Below are positions 47,963-62,600 of a DNA stretch of 64,000 nucleotides, in pieces. Under the pieces are notes generated by a model. It ran no database searches, was not told the origin of the DNA, and worked only from the letters and a program-made list of their open reading frames with translations. The DNA lies in assembly GCF_029784155.1 (NCBI RefSeq), contig NC_073692.1, forward strand, positions 435,465,228-435,529,227, read 5' to 3'. The position numbers were made by a program, and so were the translations under genes. Position 1 is the first letter of the stretch, and every line of letters begins with the position of its first letter. This DNA comes from Uranotaenia lowii (Eukaryota; Arthropoda; Insecta; Diptera; Culicidae).

Positions 47963-49096
47963 CTACACGCAGAAAAATAGAAATTAGTTTCAAAGGAAAG
48001 TGCCGCAAAAACAAAGGATTTTTTCCTTTGATTTTGGGACAAATAAAAATTCCTTCGATTCAAATGCATTTTCTTTTGTTTCGAAGAAATGCTTTCCTTT
48101 GATTCAAAACTTTTTCTTTGTTTCAAAAAACGAAATGCTTTTGATTCAAAAGCCTTTTCGTTTAATTTTGTGAACTTTTCGTTTATTCCAACGGCATTTG
48201 GGTTTCAATTTAAAAGCTTTTGATCTTCAATTCTACTTTATGATTTTAAAAATTCTAGTACTATTAATTTTCGTCCTATTGGAAATAAAAAGAAATGAAT
48301 TATGGTTTAACACATTCTATTTATTTATAAAGTTCATGTTCACATCATCGATTTTCTTTAAAATTAGAGTTTTGAACCGGTACATCTGTAAATAAAGAGG
48401 AGAACAAAATGTACACATGAAATTTTTACATAGGGCACATAATACAAATTTATAACAAAAATGCTTCTCTTGTTATGAAGCTCACAAAAAAACAATATTA
48501 AGCTAAATAATGCTAACAATAAAAATTGAAAATTGCATTGAAAGTACTTATACTGAACCAGAGTTTCGGCGCCAGATGTCTCCTTGGACCGGATCGGAAG
48601 GGATTAGTTGGATGAATGGTTGTCCTGAAAAAGTTTGTTAGGTTGGTTATTTGAAATTAAATTAATTTTGAAATACCTACCTAGAAGTCCACTAGCGTTT
48701 GCCCTTTTAAAGCTGTCAAGACTTTCCTACGCCGGATCTTGTGATTCCGGTGCTGTCTGGCTGTTTCGCGGAAAAGCTTCTCGTCGTCCCGTTCACCAAA
48801 CAAAATCTAATGAAGATGTGTCGACTGTTTGACGAAAAAATACTTTGATTCAAAAGAAAATTCATCTAAATCAATGAATTTTCACATTGATTCTGAGTCA
48901 AATAAAAAACTCTTTGAATTTAAATTAAAAACTTTTATTCAAAAATTTGGAACATTGGTTTAAAGGAAAAAATAATCGGTTCAATATAAAATTTACTTAA
49001 ATCAAGGAAAATGGATTTTGTTTCAATGTACACGAGGTTTTTGAATCAAAGATGTATTTTTTTTATCTCAATAGTACTACTTTTCGCTGCGTGTAG
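47963..49096. mobile_element. CTACACGCAG inverted-repeat element, 1,134 bp
   Basis: CTACACGCAGAAAAATAG at the left; read inward from the right, CTACACGCAGCGAAAAGTAG. AT borders both ends (47961-47962, 49097-49098). Both flanks of the interior are packed with TTTGATTCAAA-like words (48000-48200, 48840-49060). A more GC-rich centre (48555-48832) looks different from the rest and may be captured sequence. Confidence 0.62.
48555..48832 (-). pseudogene. Possible captured exon pair with a 56-nt intron
   Basis: On the minus strand, CTTCTAG is followed by GTAGGTATTT (donor-like, 48671-48680). TTTTTCAG (acceptor-like) ends at 48625, giving a 56-nt AT-rich interval, a normal insect intron size. Joining the flanks leaves an open frame of about 40 codons ending in WRRNSGSV and a TAA. 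A stop lies upstream in the same frame. I do not recognise the peptide. It may be a host gene fragment carried by the surrounding element, or chance. Confidence 0.25.
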
Positions 49097-49098
49097 AT

Positions 49099-52000
49099 GT
49101 AAAAAAAATGTATTGATTCATGAGATTCGAACAGGGATGGAAACGAAAGGATTTTGATCCGACAAACGTTTAGTCGTCAAGTGTACAAGTCGCGATCTGT
49201 ACAAACCGAGAGCAAAATCATATCCCCTCGATAGAAGATCTTTATTGAAACGATGATGGTTGAATACCGACAAACACATTTTGAGACTGTGTGTAGCTCG
49301 GGGAGAAGAGCTACCCTTTTTGCTAGCGAACTTTAACCAATCGCAACGTACGCTTGGCTCGCTGAGAGTGAGTGTCTTACATACACAGATCCATGCGGAT
49401 CCGAATCGGATGGCGCAAACGAAGCAACAACATATGACAGACGACGTGGATGGAAGTTCAACTGTCGGCCGGCACATGTTGAAGAATTTTTTTTGGCTTA
49501 GCGCACGAGCATGGGAGTTTTTAACTGATTGATTCAAAATTTATTACTTTGTTTTAGATCACCATAGCGCTTATAATTAGTTTGAATTGGTATTAATATG
49601 ATTTTTTTTAACTTTTGTATTGGAAGCTCCAAGCAGAAGCTGATAAAACTGGAATTAAATCAAGTTGGCTAAAATGAGGTGATTGGGAATAAGGAAAAAT
49701 CCGGAAAATTTCTGGAATTTCAAAGCTTTGCCAGGAAGCTGGAAGATTCCACAAATCACCGGGAAAGTGTTCTTTTTTTTTTTAATGTTCATTTAATTGA
49801 TATTTAATGATATTTCATTAAATCTTTGAACAGGTATCACCACCAGTTCGCTACATATGAACATAAAGATAAAGTTTTGCTCATTTTGTTGTAAACTGTT
49901 AACAGTTTGAAAACTCAATTAAATTTTTCTGAGTTAAATAAGGATGATTTAAAGATTCCGTGATAGGAAGTGATATTAAACGTCTAAACTTGAAGAACAT
50001 ATTCGTTTTTTTCTAAACGCAGTTTGTGTTTGATATTTTTAGTTTTTCTTTATCAAAACCTTGATTTGATACCTCAAATATACCTTTTTACTATACTATT
50101 ATTTTAAATGTCAAGTCTGTTTAGATTTCATAAACCATTTTCATGAAACTCCCATATTTATTAAAATCTACCGCCAAACTTCACAGATTTTTTTTTCGAG
50201 GCGTGAAACCCTTATCAATTAAAATACATACTTATGAAAATGTTTTTTTTTGTTGAATGTTTTGTGTTTTTTGTTTATTGTATACTAGCACACCCGATGC
50301 GCTTTGCTACACTTTCTTGGAATAATTAAATTTTTTTAAAAATATTTTTGATTTAATAAATTTGCATCTTCTTATAACATGATCAATCAGAAGCACACTT
50401 TTGAAAATGAAAGCTGCTGCTTACTTTTGTAATGTTAATGCGAATATGAATTAAAATCTTAAATTGTATATTGTTCATTGTATTCTGAACATGGATTTTT
50501 TTACAAATATATGTATGTGTGAATATTTTGCAAAAAACTGTTTGACTTTGATATTTTCAGTATGGCATGTTCTTTTTAATTTTCATTTCGAATTTCCTAC
50601 GACCACGACAATTTTTCTTCTGAAACAAATTACTTTTAATGTAGAATTTAAGTTTTTGGTCCATCAAAATTTTAAATTAGTTAAAATTCAAATAAATGTT
50701 TAAATTTTCAATATTGAAAGTTAACATTAAAGTGATTTTTGGGCTACAATCATGTCTACATGCCTGTATCTGATTTTCTTTCTTAGTGCATTCGCCAAGA
50801 CTTCGTGATTTTCAAGATTCTCCGATATATGATTTTAAAGAAAGGTCCAATACGGACCTATGTCCACATAAAAAATAAGATTTTTTTTATAAATAATCTG
50901 AAACTGCCAAAAAAAGTCGTTTATTCTGTTCAATAAAAGGTTAAATTTTGATTCAATTTAAACAATTTCATTCCAATGACATCCAGAAGTTCATAATGAA
51001 AGTGGATATTCGAGTATGAGAACTCGTCTTACAAAATTGATAAACAAAAGTTCGAAAAAATGAATAATCTAGATCTGCAAAAACCAAAATTATCAAATAA
51101 AAACTTTTATTAGACTTTTTTTGTTTGAATACAAACACATCAATTTCGAAGAATCCTTTAAGTTATTATTCATTTCTTTTTAATATGCATTTTTAATTCA
51201 TTATTCTAGCATAAAAGATTCAAAATCTTGTCAGATTATGAATTATAAAATTAAATTGAGATATTTCATATTGATTTTTAATCCTCACACAAATAAGGGC
51301 ACAATTTTAATTGCTTGATTGGTTCCTAACTCTTTTTTGTGGAAATATCTCCGTTTATTTTACGATATTCAATCGAAATTACCTTTAACTGATAAAACCC
51401 AAAAATCAGCTCAAACCTGGTATGTTATTATATAGATTAAATGAGATACCCAACGCTACCAAATTCTCCTTCCTTCGAAGTGTCAAGAATAATTAAAAAG
51501 CGCTGAATGGACAATTAGTTATTTTCTACTAGATCTGGAAACTGGAATTCAAAGTTCAACACTTGAAAAAAAAAAACAAGTAAAATTATTTAAATTTCAT
51601 TTGGACTTTTTGGTAAAACTATAGAATAATTCGAAGAAGCTCAAATAAAAGGTTTTAATTGAATTATAAAATTTCTCTAAGAACGCGGGTAGTTTTGACT
51701 TCTTAGAAAAAGTTGGAAAGGGTCTCTCTTGCATGATTTTCCTTAGTTTGGTTTATATGTTAATGTTGAAAAAATGTTCAACCAGGCTTATTTTAAGGCA
51801 TAAATCAAAATATTCGTAGTTCTTTACTTGTTCTGAAAATTAAAAAGTTATGCAGAATTTAAATTCTTTTTTAAATTAAGTACAACTACTTAGTTTGAAT
51901 TTACTTCATGTTTTTTTAAAGATTGTTGTTTCATAAGTTATGATTGATTGATTTCATCAATATCCCACACATGATTTGGATTCAGGATGCAAAATTCTAT

Positions 52001-53674
52001 CTAAATAGAATCAGGTTATCAGGGTTTTCACATAGACACTGATAATGTTGTTCCCATGTATTATTTAAATGGAACAGAATTTAAAACATTTACAAAAAAA
52101 TCAAGCATCGAAGTGTTAAATTAAAAACTGCAGTTTTAAAGATTTACTAACAACAGTTTTTTACAATTACTAAAAATATCCTGGAGCGTATAACATATAA
52201 CCAGTCAATACTAATGATTAGATATGGAAAAAGCAGTGTTGAAAAGAAGCACTTTTCAACACTGTTTTTAGCTAAATTTTACTAATTAAAAAATGCCTCT
52301 GAAATCTTTAAACAGAATGATGTAACTAACATTCTGCACCTAAGCCAACGTAAATGTGTAGTTCAGAAATTGAAAACTCAATGATTTTTTCAAATAGATA
52401 TATCTTTTTTTATTTATGCTACAAGTTGCGAAAAGTAGATTTTCCAGCACAAGTCGAGGATTTATCTAACGAGGGTTACCGTGTGGTGAAAAATTCGATT
52501 TTTGCAACGAGTTGTATGCAATTTTATTCTTGCAATTTCGTCGGTAACCATCGGGCATCAAACAGAAAGGAAGTCTAAAAACAGTGCTGAAATTTAGCAC
52601 ACCGTTTCAACACATAATATCAAAAAAGTCAATAAAGTCAATAGATTCTGAATGTAATTTTTTTTTTAAACTATTTCAATTTTTTTCGAAATTTCTTTCA
52701 TTTTTGTGGATTTTTTTACTTCTTGCAACAGTTTTCCCCCAGTTTTCCACCCACAACCTTCCGCCAACCCCCCCTCATCGTTTGAATTGTTTTCCATCTT
52801 TTACTATATTACATTCCAAGGCTTATCTAATTAATTGCCGTTGCGTACTTTTCCAAACAAACGACCAAGCAACACACAAATGTTGTTGCGAGCAAGAGCT
52901 ACTCTTTGAATCTTCCGAAAAATCACAATCTTAACGCTATGATGGGATCCGATCGCATGTTGTACATATCGCGATCTGGGCTAAGTCAGGATCTGTACGT
53001 TTAGAGATTCGCATTTTGTTGCAACCACTCACAACAATCCGTATGTACGATATTGGAAGGCATAGCGAGTGCGCTCATCAAGGACTTTCTTTTTATCTTG
53101 CTTTTTTAAGATTGTGGTAACTCGTCACTCTCGGAGATCTCCCTACATAACAGTAACAGAGCAGAGAGTATCGCTTGCTAGGGCGATTTGAATGTGTCCT
53201 ACGGTTGGTCGCTCCCTGCTCAAAAGTCGCTAGAAGAGATTTTTTTCCATCCCTGGATTCGAACTCATGTCCTATGAGATGATGATAAACAACTTAACCG
53301 CTAAGCCAAAACGTTTAACATCAGACATCATATGTTTGATTGGCTGCTATACAACAGAGGAAGCTATAAAGACAACTTTCAGTTTATAGCAAGAAATATT
53401 TCATCTTTGAATACTTGTACTATTTGCCACAAGGTGGTGCTAGTATGTGAGTTGAAAAGAAAAAGGGATGCCAAAAATATTATTTCAAAAAAATATTTTT
53501 AATTCAAAATGTAATGGTACAAGTAAAACAACAAATTAAGAATGGTTCTAATTTTTGTGGTTTTTCAATACACACCATTTGTTTGAACGCGTTATATAGG
53601 AAGACACATAAAAAAAATATCCCGTTGTAGGAAAATTGATTAAAATATATAGACAACTTGCAGATCTAATTTCT
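49099..53674. other. Unassigned AT-rich DNA, 4.6 kb
   Basis: No convincing gene. 49118-49537 is open on both strands (139 codons on the minus strand, 90 on the plus) and more GC-rich than its surroundings, but shows no motif. Its edge (CGCGATCTGTAC near 49193) resembles 52960-53000. 50281-51436 begins TACTAGCACACCCGATGCGC and ends TTATTATATAGAT, a format seen in widespread insect interspersed repeats that I cannot class. On the minus strand 53247-53315 reads TTGGCTTAGCGGTTAAG and GAGTTCGAATCC, a tRNA-like segment. The rest holds nothing I can name. Confidence 0.4.
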
Positions 53675-56600
53675 CTGACTCTAGTTCTAGTTGTGCCACC
53701 TATACTGGGTTGTTCGGGACAGTCTCTAGAACACTCCTGATATAGTGGCTACGAGTTTATATCGAGGTTTTTGAACAACAGTTTTCAAACATTGAAATTG
53801 CATTTTTTTTTATTTTCAACAAAAAATCTGCATACTGAGCTTTGAAACCCTATAACTCGCCTCTGACCCTAGGTCTGGTAGTGCCACCTATACTGGGTTG
53901 TTCGGGACAGTCTCTAGAACACTCCTGATATAGTGGCTACGAGTTTATATCGAGGTTTTTGAACAACATTTTTCAAACATTGAAATTGCATTTTTTTTTA
54001 TTTTCAACAAAAAATCTGCATACTGAACTTTGAAACCCTATAACTCGCCTCTGACCCTAGTTCTGGTAGTGCCACCTATACTGGGTTGTTCGGGACAGTC
54101 TCTAGAACACTCCTGATATAGTGGCTACGAGTTTATATCGAGGTTTTTGATCAACATTTTTCAAACATTGAAATTGCATTTTTTTTTATTTTCAACAAAA
54201 AATCTGCATACTGAACTTTGAAACCCTATAACTCGCCTCTGACCCTAGTTCTGGTAGTGCCACCTATACTGGGTTGCTCGGGACAGTCTCTAGAACACTC
54301 CTGATATAGTGGCTACGAGTTTATATCGAGGTTTTTGAACAACATTTTTCAAACATTGAAATTGCATTTTTTTTTATTTTCAACAAAAAATCTGCATACT
54401 GAACTTTGAAACCCTATAACTCGCCTCTGACCCTAGTTCTGGTAGTGCCACCTATACTGGGTTGTTCGGGACAGTCTCTAGAACACTCCTGATATAGTGG
54501 CTACGAGTTTATATCGAGGTTTTTGAACAACATTTTTCAAACATTGAAATTGCATTTTTTTTATTTTCAACAAAAAATCTGCATACTGAACTTTGAAACC
54601 CTATAACTCGCCTCTGACCCTAGTTCTGGTAGTGCCACCTATACTGGGTTGCTCGGGACAGTCTCTAGAACACTCCTGATATAGTGGCTACGAGTTTATA
54701 TCGAGGTTTTTGAACAACATTTTTCAAACATTGAAATTGCATTTTTTTTTATTTTCAACAAAAAATCTGCATACTGAACTTTGAAACCCTATAACTCGCC
54801 TCTGACCCTAGTTCTGGTAGTGCCACCTATACTGGGTTGTTCGGGACAGTCTCTAGAACACTCCTGATATAGTGGCTACGAGTTTATATCGAGGTTTTTG
54901 AACAACATTTTTCAAACATTGAAATTGCATTTTTTTTTATTTTCAACAAAAAATCTGCATACTGAACTTTGAAACCATATAACTCGCCTCTGACCCTAGT
55001 TCTGGTAGTGCCACCTATACTGGGTTGTTTGGGACAGTCTCTAGAACACTCCTGATATAGTGGCTACGAGTTTATATCGAGGTTTTTGAACAACATTTTT
55101 CAAACATTGAAATTGCATTTTTTTTTATTTTCAACAAAAAATCTGCATACTGAACTTTGAAACCCTATAACTCGCCTCTGACCCTAGTTCTGGTAGTGCC
55201 ACCTATACTGGGTTGCTCGGAACAGTCTCTAGAACACTCCTGATATAGTGGCTACGAGTTTATATCGAGGTTTTTGAACAACATTTTTCAAACATTGAAA
55301 TTGCATTTTTTTTTATTTTCAACAAAAAATCTGCATACTGAACTTTGAAACCCTATAACTCGCCTCTGACCCTAGTTCTGGTAGTGCCACCTATACTGGG
55401 TTGTTCGGGACAGTCTCTAGAACACTCCTGATATAGTGGCTACGAGTTTATATCGAGGTTTTTGAACAACATTTTTCAAACATTGAAATTGCATTTTTTT
55501 TTATTTTCAACAAAAAATCTGCATACTGAACTTTGAAACCCTATAACTCGCCTCTGACCCTAGTTCTGGTAGTGCCACCTATACTGGGTTGTTCGGGACA
55601 GTCTCTAGAACACTCCTGATATAGTGGCTACGAGTTTATATCGAGGTTTTTGATCAACATTTTTCAAACATTGAAATTGCATTTTTTTTTATTTTCAACA
55701 AAAAATCTGCATACTGAACTTTGAAACCCTATAACTCGCCTCTGACCCTAGTTCTGGTAGTGCCACCTATACTGGGTTGCTCGGGACAGTCTCTAGAACA
55801 CTCCTGATATAGTGGCTACGAGTTTATATCGAGGTTTTTGAACAACATTTTTCAAACATTGAAATTGCATTTTTTTTTATTTTCAACAAAAAATCTGCAT
55901 ACTGAACTTTGAAACCCTATAACTCGCCTCTGACCCTAGTTCTGGTAGTGCCACCTATACTGGGTTGTTCGGGACAGTCTCTAGAACACTCCTGATATAG
56001 TGGCTACGAGTTTATATCGAGGTTTTTGAACAACATTTTTCAAACATTGAAATTGCATTTTTTTTTATTTTCAACAAAAAATCTGCATACTGAACTTTGA
56101 AACCCTATAACTCGCCTCTGACCCTAGTTCTGGTAGTGCCACCTATACTGGGTTGTTTGGGACAGCCTCTAGAACACTCCTGATAGAGTGGCTACGAGTT
56201 TATATCGAGGTTTTTGAACAACATTTTTCAAACATTGAAATTGCATTTTTTTTTATTTTCAACAAAAAATCTGCATACTGAACTTTGAAACCCTATAACT
56301 CGCCTCTGACCCTAGTTCTGGTAGTGCCACCTATACTGGGTTGTTCGGGACAGTCTCTAGAACACTCCTGATATAGTGGCTACGAGTTTATATCGAGGTT
56401 TTTGAACAACATTTTTCAAACATTGAAATTGCATTTTTTTTTATTTTCAACAAAAAATCTGCATACTGAACTTTGAAACCCTATAACTCGCCTCTGACCC
56501 TAGTTCTGGTAGTGCCACCTATACTGGGTTGTTCGGGACAGTCTCTAGAACACTCCTGATATAGTGGCTACGAGTTTATATCGAGGTTTTTGAACAACAT

Positions 56601-59600
56601 TTTTCAAACATTGAAATTGCATTTTTTTTATTTTCAACAAAAAATCTGCATACTGAACTTTGAAACCCTATAACTCGCCTCTGACCCTAGTTCTGGTAGT
56701 GCCACCTATACTGGGTTGCTCGGGACAGTCTCTAGAACACTCCTGATATAGTGGCTACGAGTTTATATCGAGGTTTTTGAACAACATTTTTCAAACATTG
56801 AAATTGCATTTTTTTTTATTTTCAACAAAAAATCTGCATACTGAACTTTGAAACCCTATAACTCGCCTCTGACCCTAGTTCTGGTAGTGCCACCTATACT
56901 GGGTTGTTCGGGACAGTCTCTAGAACACTCCTGATATAGTGGCTACGAGTTTATATCGAGGTTTTTGAACAACATTTTTCAAACATTGAAATTGCATTTT
57001 TTTTTATTTTCAACAAAAAATCTGCATACTGAACTTTGAAACCCTATAACTCGCCTCTGACCCTAGTTCTGGTAGTGCCACCTATACTGGGTTGTTTGGG
57101 ACAGCCTCTAGAACACTCCTGATAGAGTGGCTACGAGTTTATATCGAGGTTTTTGAACAACATTTTTCAAACATTGAAATTGCATTTTTTTTTATTTTCA
57201 ACAAAAAATCTGCATACTGAACTTTGAAACCCTATAACTCGCCTCTGACCCTAGTTCTGGTAGTGCCACCTATACTGGGTTGTTCGGGACAGTCTCTAGA
57301 ACACTCCTGATATAGTGGCTACGAGTTTATATCGAGGTTTTTGATCAACATTTTTCAAACATTGAAATTGCATTTTTTTTTATTTTCAACAAAAAATCTG
57401 CATACTGAACTTTGAAACCCTATAACTCGCCTCTGACCCTAGTTCTGGTAGTGCCACCTATACTGGGTTGCTCGGGACAGTCTCTAGAACACTCCTGATA
57501 TAGTGGCTACGAGTTTATATCGAGGTTTTTGAACAACATTTTTCAAACATTGAAATTGCATTTTTTTTTATTTTCAACAAAAAATCTGCATACTGAACTT
57601 TGAAACCCTATAACTCGCCTCTGACCCTAGTTCTGGTAGTGCCACCTATACTGGGTTGTTCGGGACAGTCTCTAGAACACTCCTGATATAGTGGCTACGA
57701 GTTTATATCGAGGTTTTTGAACAACATTTTTCAAACATTGAAATTGCATTTTTTTTATTTTCAACAAAAAATCTGCATACTGAACTTTGAAACCCTATAA
57801 CTCGCCTCTGACCCTAGTTCTGGTAGTGCCACCTATACTGGGTTGCTCGGGACAGTCTCTAGAACACTCCTGATATAGTGGCTACGAGTTTATATCGAGG
57901 TTTTTGAACAACATTTTTCAAACATTGAAATTGCATTTTTTTTTATTTTCAACAAAAAATCTGCATACTGAACTTTGAAACCCTATAACTCGCCTCTGAC
58001 CCTAGTTCTGGTAGTGCCACCTATACTGGGTTGTTCGGGACAGTCTCTAGAACACTCCTGATATAGTGGCTACGAGTTTATATCGAGGTTTTTGAACAAC
58101 ATTTTTCAAACATTGAAATTGCATTTTTTTTTATTTTCAACAAAAAATCTGCATACTGAACTTTGAAACCCTATAACTCGCCTCTGACCCTAGTTCTGGT
58201 AGTGCCACCTATACTGGGTTGTTTGGGACAGCCTCTAGAACACTCCTGATAGAGTGGCTACGAGTTTATATCGAGGTTTTTGAACAACATTTTTCAAACA
58301 TTGAAATTGCATTTTTTTTTATTTTCAACAAAAAATCTGCATACTGAACTTTGAAACCCTATAACTCGCCTCTGACCCTAGTTCTGGTAGTGCCACCTAT
58401 ACTGGGTTGTTCGGGACAGTCTCTAGAACACTCCTGATATAGTGGCTACGAGTTTATATCGAGGTTTTTGAACAACATTTTTCAAACATTGAAATTGCAT
58501 TTTTTTTTATTTTCAACAAAAAATCTGCATACTGAACTTTGAAACCCTATAACTCGCCTCTGACCCTAGTTCTGGTAGTGCCACCTATACTGGGTTGTTC
58601 GGGACAGTCTCTAGAACACTCCTGATATAGTGGCTACGAGTTTATATCGAGGTTTTTGATCAACATTTTTCAAACATTGAAATTGCATTTTTTTTTATTT
58701 TCAACAAAAAATCTGCATACTGAACTTTGAAACCCTATAACTCGCCTCTGACCCTAGTTCTGGTAGTGCCACCTATACTGGGTTGCTCGGGACAGTCTCT
58801 AGAACACTCCTGATATAGTGGCTACGAGTTTATATCGAGGTTTTTGAACAACATTTTTCAAACATTGAAATTGCATTTTTTTTTATTTTCAACAAAAAAT
58901 CTGCATACTGAACTTTGAAACCCTATAACTCGCCTCTGACCCTAGTTCTGGTAGTGCCACCTATACTGGGTTGTTCGGGACAGTCTCTAGAACACTCCTG
59001 ATATAGTGGCTACGAGTTTATATCGAGGTTTTTGAACAACATTTTTCAAACATTGAAATTGCATTTTTTTTTTATTTTCAACAAAAAATCTGCATACTGA
59101 ACTTTGAAACCCTATAACGCGCCTCTGACCCTAGTTCTGGTAGTGCCACCTATACTGGGTTGCTCGGGACAGTCTCTAGAACACTCCTGATATAGTGGCT
59201 ACGAGTTTATATCGAGGTTTTTGAACAACATTTTTCAAACATTGAAATTGCATTTTTTTTTATTTTCAACAAAAAATCTGCATACTGAACTTTGAAACCC
59301 TATAACTCGCCTCTGACCCTAGTTCTGGTAGTGCCACCTATACTGGGTTGTTCGGGACAGTCTCTAGAACACTCCTGATATAGTGGCTACGAGTTTATAT
59401 CGAGGTTTTGGATCAACATTTTTCAAACATTGAAATTGCATTTTTTTTTTATTTTCAACAAAAAATCTGCATACTGTACTTTGAAACCCTATAACTCGCC
59501 TCTGACCCTAGTTCTGGTAGTGCCACCTATACTGGGTTGTTCGGGACAGTCTCTAGAACACTCCTGATATAGTGGCTACGAGTTTATATCGAGGTTTTTG

Positions 59601-62600
59601 AACAACATTTTTCAAACATTGAAATTGCATTTTTTTTTATTTTCAACAAAAAATCTGCATACTGAACTTTGAAACCCTATAACTCGCCTCTGACCCTAGT
59701 TCTGGTAGTGCCACCTATACTGGGTTGTTCGGGACAGTCTCTAGAACACTCCTGATATAGTGGCTACGAGTTTATATCGAGGTTTTTGAACAACATTTTT
59801 CAAACATTGAAATTGCATTTTTTTTTATTTTCAACAAAAAATCTGCATACTGAACTTTGAAACCCTATAACTCGCCTCTGACCCTAGTTCTGGTAGTGCC
59901 ACCTATACTGGGTTGTTCGGGACAGTCTCTAGAACACTCCTGATATAGTGGCTACGAGTTTATATCGAGGTTTTGGATCAACATTTTTCAAACATTGAAA
60001 TTGCATTTTTTTTTTATTTTCAACAAAAAATCTGCATACTGAACTTTGAAACCCTATAACTCGCCTCTGACCCTAGTTCTGGTAGTGCCACCTATACTGG
60101 GTTGTTCGGGACAGTCTCTAGAACACTCCTGATATAGTGGCTACGAGTTTATATCGAGGTTTTTGAACAACATTTTTCAAACATTGAAATTGCATTTTTT
60201 TTTATTTTCAACAAAAAATCTGCATACTGAACTTTGAAACCCTATAACTCGCCTCTGACCCTAGTTCTGGTAGTGCCACCTATACTGGGTTGTTCGGGAC
60301 AGTCTCTAGAACACTCCTGATATAGTGGCTACGAGTTTATATCGAGGTTTTTGAACAACATTTTTCAAACATTGAAATTGCATTTTTTTTTATTTTCAAC
60401 AAAAAATCTGCATACTGAACTTTGAAACCCTATAACTCGCCTCTGACCCTAGTTCTGGTAGTGCCACCTATACTGGGTTGTTCGGGACAGTCTCTAGAAC
60501 ACTCCTGATATAGTGGCTACGAGTTTATATCGAGGTTTTTGAACAACATTTTTCAAACATTGAAATTGCATTTTTTTTTATTTTCAACAAAAAATCTGCA
60601 TACTGAACTTTGAAACCCTATAACTCGCCTCTGACCCTAGTTCTGGTAGTGCCACCTATACTGGGTTGTTTGGGACAGCCTCTAGAACACTCCTGATAGA
60701 GTGGCTACGAGTTTATATCGAGGTTTTTGAACAACATTTTTCAAACATTGAAATTGCATTTTTTTTTATTTTCAACAAAAAATCTGCATACTGAACTTTG
60801 AAACCCTATAACTCGCCTCTGACCCTAGTTCTGGTAGTGCCACCTATACTGGGTTGTTCGGGACAGTCTCTAGAACACTCCTGATATAGTGGCTACGAGT
60901 TTATATCGAGGTTTTTGATCAACATTTTTCAAACATTGAAATTGCATTTTTTTTTATTTTCAACAAAAAATCTGCATACTGAACTTTGAAACCCTATAAC
61001 TCGCCTCTGACCCTAGTTCTGGTAGTGCCACCTATACTGGGTTGCTCGGGACAGTCTCTAGAACACTCCTGATATAGTGGCTACGAGTTTATATCGAGGT
61101 TTTTGAACAACATTTTTCAAACATTGAAATTGCATTTTTTTTTATTTTCAACAAAAAATCTGCATACTGAACTTTGAAACCCTATAACTCGCCTCTGACC
61201 CTAGTTCTGGTAGTGCCACCTATACTGGGTTGTTCGGGACAGTCTCTAGAACACTCCTGATATAGTGGCTACGAGTTTATATCGAGGTTTTTGAACAACA
61301 TTTTTCAAACATTGAAATTGCATTTTTTTTATTTTCAACAAAAAATCTGCATACTGAACTTTGAAACCCTATAACTCGCCTCTGACCCTAGTTCTGGTAG
61401 TGCCACCTATACTGGGTTGCTCGGGACAGTCTCTAGAACACTCCTGATATAGTGGCTACGAGTTTATATCGAGGTTTTTGAACAACATTTTTCAAACATT
61501 GAAATTGCATTTTTTTTTATTTTCAACAAAAAATCTGCATACTGAACTTTGAAACCCTATAACTCGCCTCTGACCCTAGTTCTGGTAGTGCCACCTATAC
61601 TGGGTTGTTCGGGACAGTCTCTAGAACACTCCTGATATAGTGGCTACGAGTTTATATCGAGGTTTTTGAACAACATTTTTCAAACATTGAAATTGCATTT
61701 TTTTTTATTTTCAACAAAAAATCTGCATACTGAACTTTGAAACCCTATAACTCGCCTCTGACCCTAGTTCTGGTAGTGCCACCTATACTGGGTTGTTTGG
61801 GACAGCCTCTAGAACACTCCTGATAGAGTGGCTACGAGTTTATATCGAGGTTTTTGAACAACATTTTTCAAACATTGAAATTGCATTTTTTTTTATTTTC
61901 AACAAAAAATCTGCATACTGAACTTTGAAACCCTATAACTCGCCTCTGACCCTAGTTCTGGTAGTGCCACCTATACTGGGTTGTTCGGGACAGTCTCTAG
62001 AACACTCCTGATATAGTGGCTACGAGTTTATATCGAGGTTTTTGAACAACATTTTTCAAACATTGAAATTGCATTTTTTTTTATTTTCAACAAAAAATCT
62101 GCATACTGAACTTTGAAACCCTATAACTTGCCTCTGACCCTAGTTCTGGTAGTGCCACCTATACTGGGTTGTTCGGGACAGTCTCTAGAACACTCCTGAT
62201 ATAGTGGCTACGAGTTTATATCGAGGTTTTTGATCAACATTTTTCAAACATTGAAATTGCATTTTTTTTTATTTTCAACAAAAAATCTGCATACTGAACT
62301 TTGAAACCCTATAACTCGCCTCTGACCCTAGTTCTGGTAGTGCCACCTATACTGGGTTGCTCGGGACAGTCTCTAGAACACTCCTGATATAGTGGCTACG
62401 AGTTTATATCGAGGTTTTTGAACAACATTTTTCAAACATTGAAATTGCATTTTTTTTTATTTTCAACAAAAAATCTGCATACTGAACTTTGAAACCCTAT
62501 AACTCGCCTCTGACCCTAGTTCTGGTAGTGCCACCTATACTGGGTTGTTCGGGACAGTCTCTAGAACACTCCTGATATAGTGGCTACGAGTTTATATCGA

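Noticed and set aside
33198..53315. True tRNA genes
   Set aside because: A- and B-box-like words are present, but acceptor stems do not close and several T stems mismatch. They are better read as tRNA-derived parts of mobile elements.
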